Of a stretch of 64,000 nucleotides of DNA, positions 9,634 through 17,969 are shown in pieces (the first letter of the stretch is position 1; every line of letters begins with the position of its first letter). A program made the position numbers and the translations under genes. Source of the DNA: Corynebacterium sp. NML98-0116 (GTDB taxonomy: Bacteria; Actinomycetota; Actinomycetes; Mycobacteriales; Mycobacteriaceae); contig NZ_CP017639.1 of NCBI RefSeq assembly GCF_001767255.1, positions 1,983,233 to 2,047,232 on the forward strand. The letters are read 5' to 3'. The notes beneath the pieces are model-generated. The model ran no database searches and was not told the DNA's origin. It saw only the letters and a program-made list of their open reading frames with translations.

Positions 9634-10593
9634 TTACCCCCGCATGGTGTCCATGCAGTCCCGAACGCGCTGAAACCACCAGTCGCGACGTTCCGCGGGA
9701 GCCCGCAACTCGTGCAGACGCGCCGGATCGGGGGTAACAGGGGTGGCTTCAAGGCAGCCATCGATAAGTGGGCGGGGTTTCGCGACGTCCTCTACGAACA
9801 GCCGCTGCGTAGCCAATCCCGCCGCGCGCGAGTCCGCGCACCGCGCCGCCACCAGCCCCGCGTACATCCCCACCGCGGTGTCCAGGGCGCTCGCCACCGT
9901 CACATCCATCCCCAAGTTCTGCTTCAGCGCCAGCAGGCGGCGCACTCCCCCGAGCGGCGCAACCTTCAACACGGCAACATCCGCCGCACCCAGCTCGGCG
10001 ACACGCAGCGGGTCAGCGGCCCGGCGTATCGATTCGTCCGCCGCGATCGGCGTACGCACCCTCGCCCGCACCTCCGCGAGCTCCTCCGCGCTCCCGCAGG
10101 GCTGCTCGATGTACTCCAGCTCCCCCAGCGCCTCGGCGGCGCGCACCGCCTCTTCGACGCTCCACCCCCGGTTCGCGTCCACGCGCAGGGTGGCGTCGGG
10201 GCGCAGCTCGCGCACCCGCTCGACGCGCGCAACATCGTCGGCGAGCGTTTGACCAGCCTCGGCCACCTTAATCTTGAACGTCCCGATCCCCGGGAAACGC
10301 TCCAACACCTCCTCCACCTGGGCGGCGTCCACCGCGGGCACCGTGCCGTTCACCGGCACCGGGCCGGAAGCCTCGGGCAGACCCTCGAACGCAGCCTCCA
10401 AACCGGAGCGCAGCCACTGCGCGGACTCCTCAGGGCCGTACTCCACAAAGGGAGAAAACTCGCCCCAGCCGGAGGGGCCGTCGATAAGCAGGGCCTCACG
10501 GGTGGTGATCCCGCGGAACTTCACTGCCATAGGCAGGGCTACAACGTGGGAGCGCTCAAGGATCTCGTCAACGGAAGGCAATAAAGAAGGCAT
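9634..10593 (-). CDS. menC: o-Succinylbenzoate synthase
   Basis: 319-residue enolase-superfamily enzyme converting SHCHC to o-succinylbenzoate in menaquinone synthesis. Visible catalytic parts are the TFKIKVAEAG segment with the KxK pair near residue 132, VDANRGWSVEEA (first metal ligand Asp), EQPCGSAEEL, ADESIR (third ligand) and VLKVAPLGGVRR with the second catalytic Lys. TAGCCT six bases before the ATG at 10593 suggests leaderless transcription. It lies 9 bases downstream of feoC but has its own -10, so it is probably an independent unit rather than part of the iron operon. Confidence 0.9.
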   Translation of the reverse strand: MPSLLPSVDEILERSHVVALPMAVKFRGITTREALLIDGPSGWGEFSPFVEYGPEESAQWLRSGLEAAFEGLPEASGPVPVNGTVPAVDAAQVEEVLERFPGIGTFKIKVAEAGQTLADDVARVERVRELRPDATLRVDANRGWSVEEAVRAAEALGELEYIEQPCGSAEELAEVRARVRTPIAADESIRRAADPLRVAELGAADVAVLKVAPLGGVRRLLALKQNLGMDVTVASALDTAVGMYAGLVAARCADSRAAGLATQRLFVEDVAKPRPLIDGCLEATPVTPDPARLHELRAPAERRDWWFQRVRDCMDTMRG

Positions 10594-10602
10594 AGGGCCA
10601 GG

Positions 10603-10848
10603 CTAGCGCCGGCCGAGCACCAACGCGACAGGGCCCGACGTGCACGCCCCGCGCGAGGGGCAGCCACCGCAGCCGCCCGCGCAGGAGTCGTTGAGGGCGC
10701 GGCGCTGCACTTCGCCGGTGGCCTCGAGGTGGGCCATGACGGCGTCAATAGTCATGGGCGAAAGGTTGGTGTGGCGCGCGATTTCCTCGCGACTCACGCA
10801 GCCCTCCCGCAGTGCGCCGAGCACCGCCGACATCGGCCCGGCGCTCAT
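10603..10848 (-). CDS. feoC: FeoC-like iron-sulfur winged-helix protein
   Basis: 81 residues: an N-terminal winged-helix part (VLGALREGCVSREEIARHTN followed by SPMTIDAVMAHLEATG) and a Cys-rich tail CAGGCGGCPSRGAC that looks like an Fe-S or metal site, as in FeoC/FeoA-associated regulators. The ATG at 10848 overlaps the feoB stop codon by one base (TAATG), so translation is coupled and this start is preferred over longer upstream readings of the frame. Likely role: control or stability of the FeoB transporter; this is by family and position. Confidence 0.8.
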   Translation of the reverse strand: MSAGPMSAVLGALREGCVSREEIARHTNLSPMTIDAVMAHLEATGEVQRRALNDSCAGGCGGCPSRGACTSGPVALVLGRR

Positions 10849-12755
10849 TAGAAGAACACCTTCAACAGCTGGAACGCGACGACGGCCAGGCCCCACGCCA
10901 TCGTCATCTGCAGCGCGACGCCGAACATCGTCCACTTCAGGCCGATCTCCCGGCGCTGCGCGGCAAGTGTAGCCACGCACGGGGTGTATGCCAGCAGGAA
11001 GAGCATGTACGCCCACACTGCAGGTATCGCGTGCCCGCCGGAGGCCTGGTTGAAGTCTTCGCGGATTGCCTGGCTCAGCGGCGAGTTGCCGTCGCCCTCC
11101 TCGGGCTCCTCCAGCGCGTAGGTCTGGGCCCAGCTCGAGATGACGGCCTCCTTGGCCACGAAGCCGGTAATCAGCGGACCAGCGAGGGACCAGGAGTCGA
11201 AACCGGCGGGCGCGAAGACGGGGGCGATCGCGTCAGAGACAGTGCCGTACACCGACTCCTGCGGGGCCACCTCGCCGAACTGCGCTTCGGAGGTCACCGG
11301 GGTGGACTGCAGCGCCCACACCACGACGACAGTCGCGACGATGATCTTGCCGGCGGTCTCCAGGAAGCCGCGCAGGCGAGCCCACATCACCGACAGCGCC
11401 AGACGCGCGCCCGGCAGCTGGTACACCGGCAGGTCAATGACCAGGGGCTCAGTGCCCATCGTGGACCACAGCGCCTTACGCAGCGCCAGGCCGGTCAGCA
11501 CGACAAGCAGAATAGAAATGACGTACATCGCGAAGACGACGGTGCCCGCGTGGTCCGGGAAGAACGTCGCACCCAGCATGACGTACACCGTCAAACGCGC
11601 ACTGCAGGACGTGAACGGCACCAAGAGGGCCGTCATCAGGCGGTGGCGCGGATCCCCCATCACGCGCGTCGCCGAAATCGCCGGCACGTTACAACCGAAA
11701 CCAACAATGAGCGGGATGAACGCCTTACCCGGCAAGCCCATCGCGCGCATCACACGGTCCGCGACGACGGCAGCGCGCGCCATATAGCCAGAGTCCTCCA
11801 GCACGGCGAGGCACAGGAACATCAGCGCCATCAGCGGAGCGAACGTGAGCACCATGCCCACGCCGTTAATCAGACCATCGACGACCAGGCCGCGTAGCCA
11901 GCCAATATCCGGCAGCACCGCGAGCGCCGCGTCAGAAACTGGGCCGCCAAAAAAGCCCTCCAGGCCATCCTGCAACGGCTTCGCCACAGTCGTGGTGATC
12001 TCGAAAACCATCCACATCGCCACCAGGAACATCAGCGGGCCGATCACCGGGTGCAGCGCGAAACGGTCCAGGCGCTCAGTGAAGGTCTGCTGGTGGCCAG
12101 TGTCGGTCGCGGCACGTTCGACGGCGGCGTCGACCCAGGCGAAGCGGGCGTCGGCAAGCTCGAAGTCGTCAGTGGTAGCCACTGGGCGCAGGGTGACCGC
12201 TGGTTCGACGAGCTGGGCGTCGATAACTTCGCGCAGACCGCGCACATCCCTCTTACGCGGATCGACCGCGACCACGGGCAACCCAAGCGCGTTCTGCAGC
12301 GCCGCCGCATCCACCGCAATGCCCTCCGCGCGGGCCACATCCATCTTGGTCAACGCAACCACGATGCGGTACGGCGTCTCCGCGAGCTGCGCCACCATAT
12401 ACAAGCCACGCGCAAGGTTCGCCGCATCAACGACGACCACCACCGCATCCGGACGCTCCGCCGGGCAACGCTCCAGCAGCAGCTCGCGAGTGAGCTCCTC
12501 GTCAGGGCTCTGCGGATCCAGCGAGTAGGCGCCAGGAAAATCAATCACGTTATAGGAACCCGCCCACACGCCGCGAGAAATCTCCACGGAGGTGCCAGGC
12601 CAGTTGCCCATCTTCACGTTCGCGCCAGTCAGCGCATTAAACAAGGTGGACTTGCCAGCGTTCGGAGCTCCGATCAGCGCGATGGTGGGCTCGCCCTTGA
12701 CGGCGGTATCTGCGTGCGGCCCGCAACACGACGGAACCTGGGTGAAATCGGCCAT
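10848..12755 (-). CDS. feoB: Ferrous iron transporter FeoB
   Basis: 635-residue inner-membrane Fe(II) transporter. The N-terminal G domain has the P-loop GAPNAGKSTLFN near residue 30, switch region NWPGTSVE, DFPGAYSL (G3, DxPG) and TKMDVA (G4). It is followed by FeoB gate regions such as PLMFLVAMWMVFEIT and GFGCNVPAISATRVM with the conserved Cys. It uptakes ferrous iron under low-oxygen or reducing conditions. Gene order feoA-feoB-feoC with a DtxR-like box before feoA points to iron-repressed expression. Only 2 bases separate it from feoA. Confidence 0.95.
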   Translation of the reverse strand: MADFTQVPSCCGPHADTAVKGEPTIALIGAPNAGKSTLFNALTGANVKMGNWPGTSVEISRGVWAGSYNVIDFPGAYSLDPQSPDEELTRELLLERCPAERPDAVVVVVDAANLARGLYMVAQLAETPYRIVVALTKMDVARAEGIAVDAAALQNALGLPVVAVDPRKRDVRGLREVIDAQLVEPAVTLRPVATTDDFELADARFAWVDAAVERAATDTGHQQTFTERLDRFALHPVIGPLMFLVAMWMVFEITTTVAKPLQDGLEGFFGGPVSDAALAVLPDIGWLRGLVVDGLINGVGMVLTFAPLMALMFLCLAVLEDSGYMARAAVVADRVMRAMGLPGKAFIPLIVGFGCNVPAISATRVMGDPRHRLMTALLVPFTSCSARLTVYVMLGATFFPDHAGTVVFAMYVISILLVVLTGLALRKALWSTMGTEPLVIDLPVYQLPGARLALSVMWARLRGFLETAGKIIVATVVVVWALQSTPVTSEAQFGEVAPQESVYGTVSDAIAPVFAPAGFDSWSLAGPLITGFVAKEAVISSWAQTYALEEPEEGDGNSPLSQAIREDFNQASGGHAIPAVWAYMLFLLAYTPCVATLAAQRREIGLKWTMFGVALQMTMAWGLAVVAFQLLKVFF

Positions 12756-12757
12756 GG

Positions 12758-13006
12758 CTATGCCACGCTCACCTTGATGCCACGCAGCGCGTCAGCGCTG
12801 AGGGCGTAGCGGGAGGTCGCTACCTTGATCACGCGGCCACCACCAGCCGTGGACTGCATAATGCTGACACGCTGGCCTGGGCGAAGACCAAGCTCCTGCA
12901 GGCGGCGCGCGACGGTAGGGGTAGTGTCAAGCGCCGCGATAACGGCGCTGTCGCCGACGGGGATGCGGGCAAGGGTGCCCTCGGCAGTTTTCGTTATCAG
13001 ACTCAT
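12758..13006 (-). CDS. feoA: Ferrous iron transport protein A
   Basis: 82-residue SH3-like FeoA protein, a small cytoplasmic partner of FeoB. It shows the usual pattern RLQELGLRPGQRVSIM and GGRVIKVATSRYALSADALRGIKV. First gene of the feoABC operon; a DtxR-like box is centred about 34 bases upstream of the ATG. GGAG lies rather far (about 13 bases) from the start. Confidence 0.9.
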   Translation of the reverse strand: MSLITKTAEGTLARIPVGDSAVIAALDTTPTVARRLQELGLRPGQRVSIMQSTAGGGRVIKVATSRYALSADALRGIKVSVA

Positions 13007-13030
13007 ACGTTTGATTTAACTCCGAGCCCA

Positions 13031-13049
13031 TTAGGTAAGCAATGCCTTA
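13031..13049 (-). promoter_or_regulatory. DtxR-like operator of feoABC
   Basis: TTAGGTAAGCAATGCCTTA matches the 19-bp DtxR/IdeR consensus at 13 of 19 positions by my count, with both outer half-sites (TTAGG and CCTNA) preserved. It lies 25 bases upstream of the feoA start. Iron-bound DtxR would repress ferrous uptake, as expected for this operon. Confidence 0.65.
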
Positions 13050-13112
13050 CACAGCGGTTGCCTCCCTGTGGGGGTGCCCCGAGCTGCCGTCGGCACCGTA
13101 GACTACAAAGCC

Positions 13113-14045
13113 ATGAGCTATTCCACTGCGCAACCATTCGACCCAACCCAATGGCGCGAGGTCGAAGGTTTTGACTTCACCGACATCACCTATCACCGAC
13201 ACGTAGGGACCACGCGCGCCGACGGCATCGTCCGCATCGCCTTCGACCGCCCCGAAGTACGCAACGCGTTCCGCCCCCACACCGTCGACGAACTCTACCG
13301 GGCACTCGACCACGCCAGGCGCGACCCTTCTGTGGGCGTGGTGTTGCTGACCGGCAACGGGCCTTCTGAGAAGGACGGCGGCTGGGCGTTCTGCTCCGGC
13401 GGCGACCAGCGCATCCGTGGCCGCTCCGGCTACCAGTACGCGGGCGGCGACACCGCCGACACCGTCGATACCGCACGTGTGAAAGCCGAGGGCGGACGCC
13501 TGCACATCCTTGAGGTCCAGCGCCTCATCCGCACCATGCCCAAGGTGGTCATCGCGGTGGTGAGCGGCTGGGCAGCCGGCGGCGGCCACTCACTCCACGT
13601 CGTGTGCGACATGACCATCGCCTCCCGCGAGGAGGCCAGGTTCAAACAAACCGACGCCGACGTCGGCTCCTTCGACGCCGGCTACGGCTCCGCCTACCTG
13701 GCCAAGATGGTGGGTCAAAAGTTCGCCCGCGAGATCTTCTTCCTCGGCCGCACCTACTCTGCCGAGGAGATGCAGCGCATGGGCGCCGTCAACATCGTCG
13801 CCCCGCACGCTTCCTTGGAAGAGGAGGCCATCCAGGTCGCCCGCGAAATCAACGGCAAATCCCCCACCGCACAGCGCATGCTCAAATTCGCCTTCAACCT
13901 TGTCGACGACGGCCTCATGGGCCAACAAGTCTTCGCCGGTGAAGCCACCCGCCTCGCCTACATGACGGACGAGGCCGTCGAGGGCCGCGACTCCTTCCTG
14001 GAAAAACGCGAGCCCCGCTGGGACGAGTTCCCGTTCTACTACTAG
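13113..14045 (+). CDS. menB: 1,4-Dihydroxy-2-naphthoyl-CoA synthase
   Basis: 310-residue crotonase-fold enzyme that cyclises o-succinylbenzoyl-CoA. Seen: FDRPEVRNAFRPHTVDEL near residue 50, CSGGDQRIRGRSGYQY near residue 95 (the oxyanion GGDQR loop typical of MenB), SGWAAGGGHSLHVVCD, and the C-terminal EGRDSFLEKREPRWDEFPFYY. The start is ATG 13113, eight bases after TAGACT, a leaderless arrangement; an upstream in-frame GTG at 13068 would add 15 atypical residues. Divergent from feoA. Confidence 0.94.
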   Translation: MSYSTAQPFDPTQWREVEGFDFTDITYHRHVGTTRADGIVRIAFDRPEVRNAFRPHTVDELYRALDHARRDPSVGVVLLTGNGPSEKDGGWAFCSGGDQRIRGRSGYQYAGGDTADTVDTARVKAEGGRLHILEVQRLIRTMPKVVIAVVSGWAAGGGHSLHVVCDMTIASREEARFKQTDADVGSFDAGYGSAYLAKMVGQKFAREIFFLGRTYSAEEMQRMGAVNIVAPHASLEEEAIQVAREINGKSPTAQRMLKFAFNLVDDGLMGQQVFAGEATRLAYMTDEAVEGRDSFLEKREPRWDEFPFYY

Positions 14046-14113
14046 GTGGCTGCCGCCTGGCGGCCAGGTGGACTGGCGGCCAGGTGGCCCCTCGCACCCT
14101 TCGCGCCCTTATG

Positions 14114-14140
14114 AAATAGTCCCGCGCCCGGGAACTATTT
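14114..14140 (+). terminator. hairpin downstream of menB
   Basis: AAATAGTCCC and GGGAACTATTT pair with a one-base bulge around a GC loop, followed by TTCC. Position 70 bases after the menB stop suits a terminator, but the T-run is short, so it may instead be a processing or regulatory hairpin. Confidence 0.4.
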
Positions 14141-14208
14141 TCCGTTCGGGGCCGGTTCCGGTCGACCAACGGTTGCGTTTCCCCAGGTGAAGACGGATGT
14201 CTACGAAA

Positions 14209-14243
14209 AAAGTTCCGACGATCACGAATAGGCCGGGAACTTT
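14209..14243 (+). terminator. second hairpin between menB and the lipoprotein gene
   Basis: AAAGTTCC at 14209-14216 and GGAACTTT at 14236-14243 are perfect complements with a 19-base loop, followed by the pyrimidine-rich CTTCTGGTTTCTAG. It shares CCGGGAACT with the first hairpin at 14114-14140. It could terminate menB transcription or bind a regulator of the downstream lipoprotein promoter. Confidence 0.35.
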
Positions 14244-14276
14244 CTTCTGGTTTCTAGTTTTCTGTAGCGTGGTGCC

Positions 14277-15155
14277 ATGAAGCGCTATCTGCCTCTCATC
14301 ACCGCCACTCTCCTGCTGGCTTCCTGCGGCACGGCGACTGTGCCGGAAGCGCCCGTGCCGGAAACAACACTGAGCACGCCCGCGACCGAAGCACCGGCGC
14401 CCTCCACCCGTGATCTGTACGCCGACGCCATCGCGGACCCGGCGCGATTCTTCGCAGATTTCGACGGCTTGGACGGCACGTTCACCTACGACGTCTTAGA
14501 TATCAACGGCGATCTTGAGCCGGAACTGCTGCTGCGCGCTGGTGCTGACGGCCCTTCTCCAATTCGCGTGTTGCGGGCCCAGGACGGCACGCTGAGCTGG
14601 ACGAAGGACTACCTCATCGACTCGGACGACCCGTACCCGACTGTGTTCACCAACGGCACGCAGCCGGGCTTGGACCAGTACGAAGCCGAAAGCCCTCTCT
14701 TGCACGTGACGCACTTCGAGCTGCGGGGTCAGCGTTTGGAGAAGGTGTGGGGTCCGGAGGAGACGGTCGTCGGCAATCCGCTCAACGAGTTCACCCGTAT
14801 CACCTGGCACCCGACGACGGACGCGGCGGCGCTGGGCACAATCAAACCTCCAGAACTCAAAGGTCCAATGGAGGGCACGATGGGTCAGGTATCCGAAGTC
14901 GAGCACCTACAGGGGCAGCAGTTCCGTGTCTGGTTCGCGCCAACCGCGGACGGTATCGCGGTGACCTACCCTGAGCTCGGCTGTGCAGGGCAGCTCACGA
15001 GAACCGAGGATGGCTTCCGGGAGACGATCACCGAGGGCACCTGCGATAACGGCGGCACGTGGCACTTACTTATCGACGACAACCACGCCCACGCCTTCTA
15101 CAACTCCCCCGATGGTCGCTACACGGCGGACGGACGCCTCACCCCGGCGGGTTAG
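14277..15155 (+). CDS. Secreted lipoprotein, unknown function
   Basis: 292 residues. A lipoprotein signal peptide is clear: MKRYLPLITATLLLASCG with lipobox LASC. A Pro/Thr/Ala-rich linker follows, then a domain with DVLDINGDLEPELLLRAG (residues about 77-94), which resembles the Asp-rich calcium-binding turns of FG-GAP/VCBS-like repeats. The C-terminal part has TYPELGCAGQLTRTEDGF and GTCDNGGTWHL with two Cys, a pattern seen in uncharacterised actinobacterial extracellular proteins. TAGCGT six bases before the ATG suggests leaderless expression. The stop overlaps the convergent permease stop by 4 bases. Confidence 0.7.
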   Translation: MKRYLPLITATLLLASCGTATVPEAPVPETTLSTPATEAPAPSTRDLYADAIADPARFFADFDGLDGTFTYDVLDINGDLEPELLLRAGADGPSPIRVLRAQDGTLSWTKDYLIDSDDPYPTVFTNGTQPGLDQYEAESPLLHVTHFELRGQRLEKVWGPEETVVGNPLNEFTRITWHPTTDAAALGTIKPPELKGPMEGTMGQVSEVEHLQGQQFRVWFAPTADGIAVTYPELGCAGQLTRTEDGFRETITEGTCDNGGTWHLLIDDNHAHAFYNSPDGRYTADGRLTPAG

Positions 15156-16567
15156 CGTCGTACTGGGCGCATCCCGCGCAGCGTCCGCATCAGCAGCATT
15201 ACAACCACCGCCAGCAGCACCAGCCCCACCGCAGCCGCAACCCACACTCGTGCACCGGTGGCCGTAGCTGGCCATGCGGGGACGGCGAGGATCCATAACG
15301 CAGATTGCGCGAGGACATCCCCGCCGATCGTGGCGGAGACGATTGTGACCAGGATCGTCGTGGCCAGCGTCCACGCCACGCCGAAGCGGACGGTGATGGC
15401 AAGTGCGGTGAGCGTCAATACGCTGCCTGCGAGAAACGCGAGGAGTCCGAAGCGTGCGTCGCCAACCACGGCCGCTCCGAACGCGCACACGAGGGCGACG
15501 ACTCCAACGCACCACGTGGCCAATGCGGCGCGGACGTGTGGGTGTTCGACCTGCATGAGCGCCCAGGCGGGACGCAGTTTCGGCCACACCAGTGTGGGAA
15601 GCACGCCCGCCCCTATCGGCAGGATGATGTAGGTGAACATCGCCTCACGCACATCCACCGGATATGCCAGCGAGAACAGCAGCACCAGGGCGGTGAGCAG
15701 GAGCAAGACGCGTATCGACGACACCCTCGCCGCCATCGCAACCCCCTTCACCGCAGCCACGTATCCGGTGGCTTCGGTGCGTGGCGTCGCCGGAGAAGTG
15801 GCCAGCGGTGCGGTGACGTGGTGGACTCGGCGGCGGCGCAATATAGGTCGGGTGCGCGGTGGTACGAGGGCGGCCATTACAAAGCCAATTGCTGCGAGCA
15901 CCAGCGTGAGGATGAGGGCAAGCACAGGAGACTCCCCCGCCATCGGATCCGTGGCGTCGAGGGGCAGCAGGTTGAAGTGCAGGCCCATGGTCGGCAGCAC
16001 CAACCGAATTGGCCAGGCGCCGGGGTTGGCCCACCACCAGTCGCGTTCGGCGAAGTAGCCAAGCTCGATGGTGAAGAAAAAGCCGAGGATGATGGTCGGC
16101 AGCATCCCGATGCGTCGCGTAGACGCGGCGGCGAGGCCTGCCGGACCGAGCATGCCCAGCCACACAAACAAGCCGACGAGTACGATCGCGGCTGTGTTGT
16201 CTAGGTTGAACATGAGGCCGGCGGCAACCGGTACGACAAAGTCAAGGGCAACGAACACGGCCAGCGCCAGCCACACCACGGCGATGCGGGCGGCTCGCGT
16301 TCGCACCCGTGAGACCGGCCGCCACCAAGTGCCACCGCCTCGGGCGTCACGCTCGCGGGTCTCGGCCAAGCCTGCGAACAGTGCGGCGGCAGGCGCAGCC
16401 ATGCCGGTGACCAACAGGCCTTGCGGGTAGAGCAGGTTCGTGGCGGTTTCCACATTTCCGGCCAGGGCGAACAACGTCAGCAGCACACCGACCAGCAAAC
16501 CTGCCCCAGCGAGCCACCACAGTATGGAGCCGCGAGCACGGATCCATTCGGCGTGTAGGAGGTTCAT
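15152..16567 (-). CDS. ABC exporter membrane protein
   Basis: 471 residues with about a dozen hydrophobic helices, beginning MNLLHAEWIRARGSILWWLA, the usual cytoplasmic start of ABC-2-type permeases. It is longer than the usual 250-residue permease and looks like two permease halves in one chain, so one subunit may form a complete membrane part. Its ATG overlaps the stop of the upstream ATPase gene by 4 bases. Together they form an exporter, probably for a peptide, antibiotic or lipid, under the adjacent two-component system. Substrate unknown. Confidence 0.75.
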   Translation of the reverse strand: MNLLHAEWIRARGSILWWLAGAGLLVGVLLTLFALAGNVETATNLLYPQGLLVTGMAAPAAALFAGLAETRERDARGGGTWWRPVSRVRTRAARIAVVWLALAVFVALDFVVPVAAGLMFNLDNTAAIVLVGLFVWLGMLGPAGLAAASTRRIGMLPTIILGFFFTIELGYFAERDWWWANPGAWPIRLVLPTMGLHFNLLPLDATDPMAGESPVLALILTLVLAAIGFVMAALVPPRTRPILRRRRVHHVTAPLATSPATPRTEATGYVAAVKGVAMAARVSSIRVLLLLTALVLLFSLAYPVDVREAMFTYIILPIGAGVLPTLVWPKLRPAWALMQVEHPHVRAALATWCVGVVALVCAFGAAVVGDARFGLLAFLAGSVLTLTALAITVRFGVAWTLATTILVTIVSATIGGDVLAQSALWILAVPAWPATATGARVWVAAAVGLVLLAVVVMLLMRTLRGMRPVRR

Positions 16568-17274
16568 CGTTCACCACCGGAGGTGAGCCGAAAGAACGAC
16601 TCTTCTAGGTTTGGACCCAGTTCCGCGAGCTCGCCTGCGAAGCGGACGCTGCCGCCTGCGATGACTGTGGCGTCGTCGGCCATGTGCAGCACTTCGCCGA
16701 GTTGGTGGGAACTGACCAGGACGGTGCGCCCGGCACGTGCGTATTCGCGGAGGTAGTCGCGCAGGTGGGCAATGCCTTCGGGGTCGAGACCGTTTTGTGG
16801 TTCGTCGAGAATAAGCACCTCCGGCTCACCGAGCAGTGCCTGAGCGAGTGCGAGGCGTCCCTTCATGCCGGTGGAAAACGTTCCGGCTTTCTTCTTGCCC
16901 GCGGTTTGGAGGCCGACCAGTTCGAGGACTCGGTCGGCTTCGCTGTCCGGCAGGCCCAGGAGCGTGGTGTGGACACGGAGGTTGTTGCGGGCGCTGAGGT
17001 GGCTGAAAAAGGCGGGGTCGTTGATGGAGGCGCCAACGTGGCGCAGCGCCGAACGGTCAAACGGCTGGCCCATCAAGGTCACCCCGCCGGCATCGGGTTC
17101 GATCAGGCCAAGCAGCACCGACATCAACGTCGACTTACCCGCACCGTTGGGGCCCAACAGTGCATGGACTCGGCCCGGGGTGGTGGTCAACGACACGTCG
17201 CGAAGCACTTGGTGGTCCCCGAAGGAAACGGCCACGTTGTGGCAAGCAAGTTGCGTATCAGTCATGGCATTCAT
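16564..17274 (-). CDS. ABC exporter ATP-binding protein
   Basis: 236-residue ATPase. Walker A is GPNGAGKST near residue 40, Walker B VLILDEPQNGLDP near residue 150, H-loop VSSHQLGEV. The signature motif is STGMKGR instead of LSGGQ, a common variant in antibiotic-export ATPases. The start used is ATG 17274; ATG 17265 is the alternative. The promoter region (17275-17345) carries an inverted repeat that is also present before the histidine-kinase gene, which suggests control by the neighbouring response regulator. Confidence 0.85.
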   Translation of the reverse strand: MNAMTDTQLACHNVAVSFGDHQVLRDVSLTTTPGRVHALLGPNGAGKSTLMSVLLGLIEPDAGGVTLMGQPFDRSALRHVGASINDPAFFSHLSARNNLRVHTTLLGLPDSEADRVLELVGLQTAGKKKAGTFSTGMKGRLALAQALLGEPEVLILDEPQNGLDPEGIAHLRDYLREYARAGRTVLVSSHQLGEVLHMADDATVIAGGSVRFAGELAELGPNLEESFFRLTSGGER

Positions 17275-17322
17275 GGTCGTCACCCAGCAAAGCCACCACA
17301 TCGGTCGGTGGGACCAAACTGC

Positions 17323-17340
17323 CTCCTCCTCTAGGAGGAG
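17323..17340 (-). promoter_or_regulatory. inverted repeat operator upstream of the ABC exporter
   Basis: CTCCTCC-TCTA-GGAGGAG, flanked by GC on the left and ATC on the right. The same arms, spacing and flanks occur at 19113-19130. It overlaps the stop codon of the response-regulator gene and lies 49 bases upstream of the exporter start. Likely binding site of the regulator (inference). Confidence 0.6.
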
Positions 17341-17969
17341 ATCCCGGCGCGTTGGGCGATCAAGGCGAGCGCCACCCTGTCGCGCGCACCAAGTTTGGCA
17401 AGCAGGTTAGAGACGTGCGTTTTCACCGTGGTCTCTGCAATAAACAGTGTGGCGGCGATTTCAGCGTTCGTGGCGCCGCGGCCAATTTCTGCGAGCACGT
17501 CGCGTTCGCGTTGCGTCAGCGCCTCCAGCGCGGCGGCGGATTCTTGGGTGCCCGCACCGTCGCGGACCCATTCCATCACGCGGCCTGTGACCCCGGGGGC
17601 CAGAACCGATTCGCCGCGGGCGACAGCGCGCACGGCGTTGGCCAGGACGTCGGGTTCGGCGTCTTTGAGAAGAAAGCCGTGCACGCCGGCGTCGATAGCC
17701 GCATGGATCAAGGTGTCGTCGTCGAAGGTGGTCAGCATGATCACGCGTGGGCCCATTTCCATGATCGTGCGGGCGGCGATGATGCCGTCGAGTACTGGCA
17801 TGCGGATGTCCAGCACCGCCACGTCGATGCGGTGGGCGCGGGTTTGCTCCACGGCCTCGGCGCCGTCGGCGGCGGTGGCGACGACGGTGATGTCGTCCTG
17901 GGCGTCCAAGATGGTGCGGAGGGCGCTGAGGAGGAGCGGTTGGTCGTCGGCAAGGAGCAGGCGGATCAT
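17331..17969 (-). CDS. LuxR/NarL-family response regulator
   Basis: 212 residues. The receiver domain has the acidic pair in LLLADDQ, the phospho-acceptor Asp in VAVLDIRMPVLDG near residue 54, and the Lys in HGFLLKDAEP near residue 105. The C-terminal LuxR helix-turn-helix contains LTQRERDVLAEIGRGATNAEI and ETTVKTHVSNLLAKLGARDR. The ATG at 17969 overlaps the kinase stop by 4 bases, which fixes the start. It follows the kinase in the same operon and precedes the ABC exporter, the usual layout of self-regulated stress/efflux modules. Confidence 0.9.
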   Translation of the reverse strand: MIRLLLADDQPLLLSALRTILDAQDDITVVATAADGAEAVEQTRAHRIDVAVLDIRMPVLDGIIAARTIMEMGPRVIMLTTFDDDTLIHAAIDAGVHGFLLKDAEPDVLANAVRAVARGESVLAPGVTGRVMEWVRDGAGTQESAAALEALTQRERDVLAEIGRGATNAEIAATLFIAETTVKTHVSNLLAKLGARDRVALALIAQRAGISS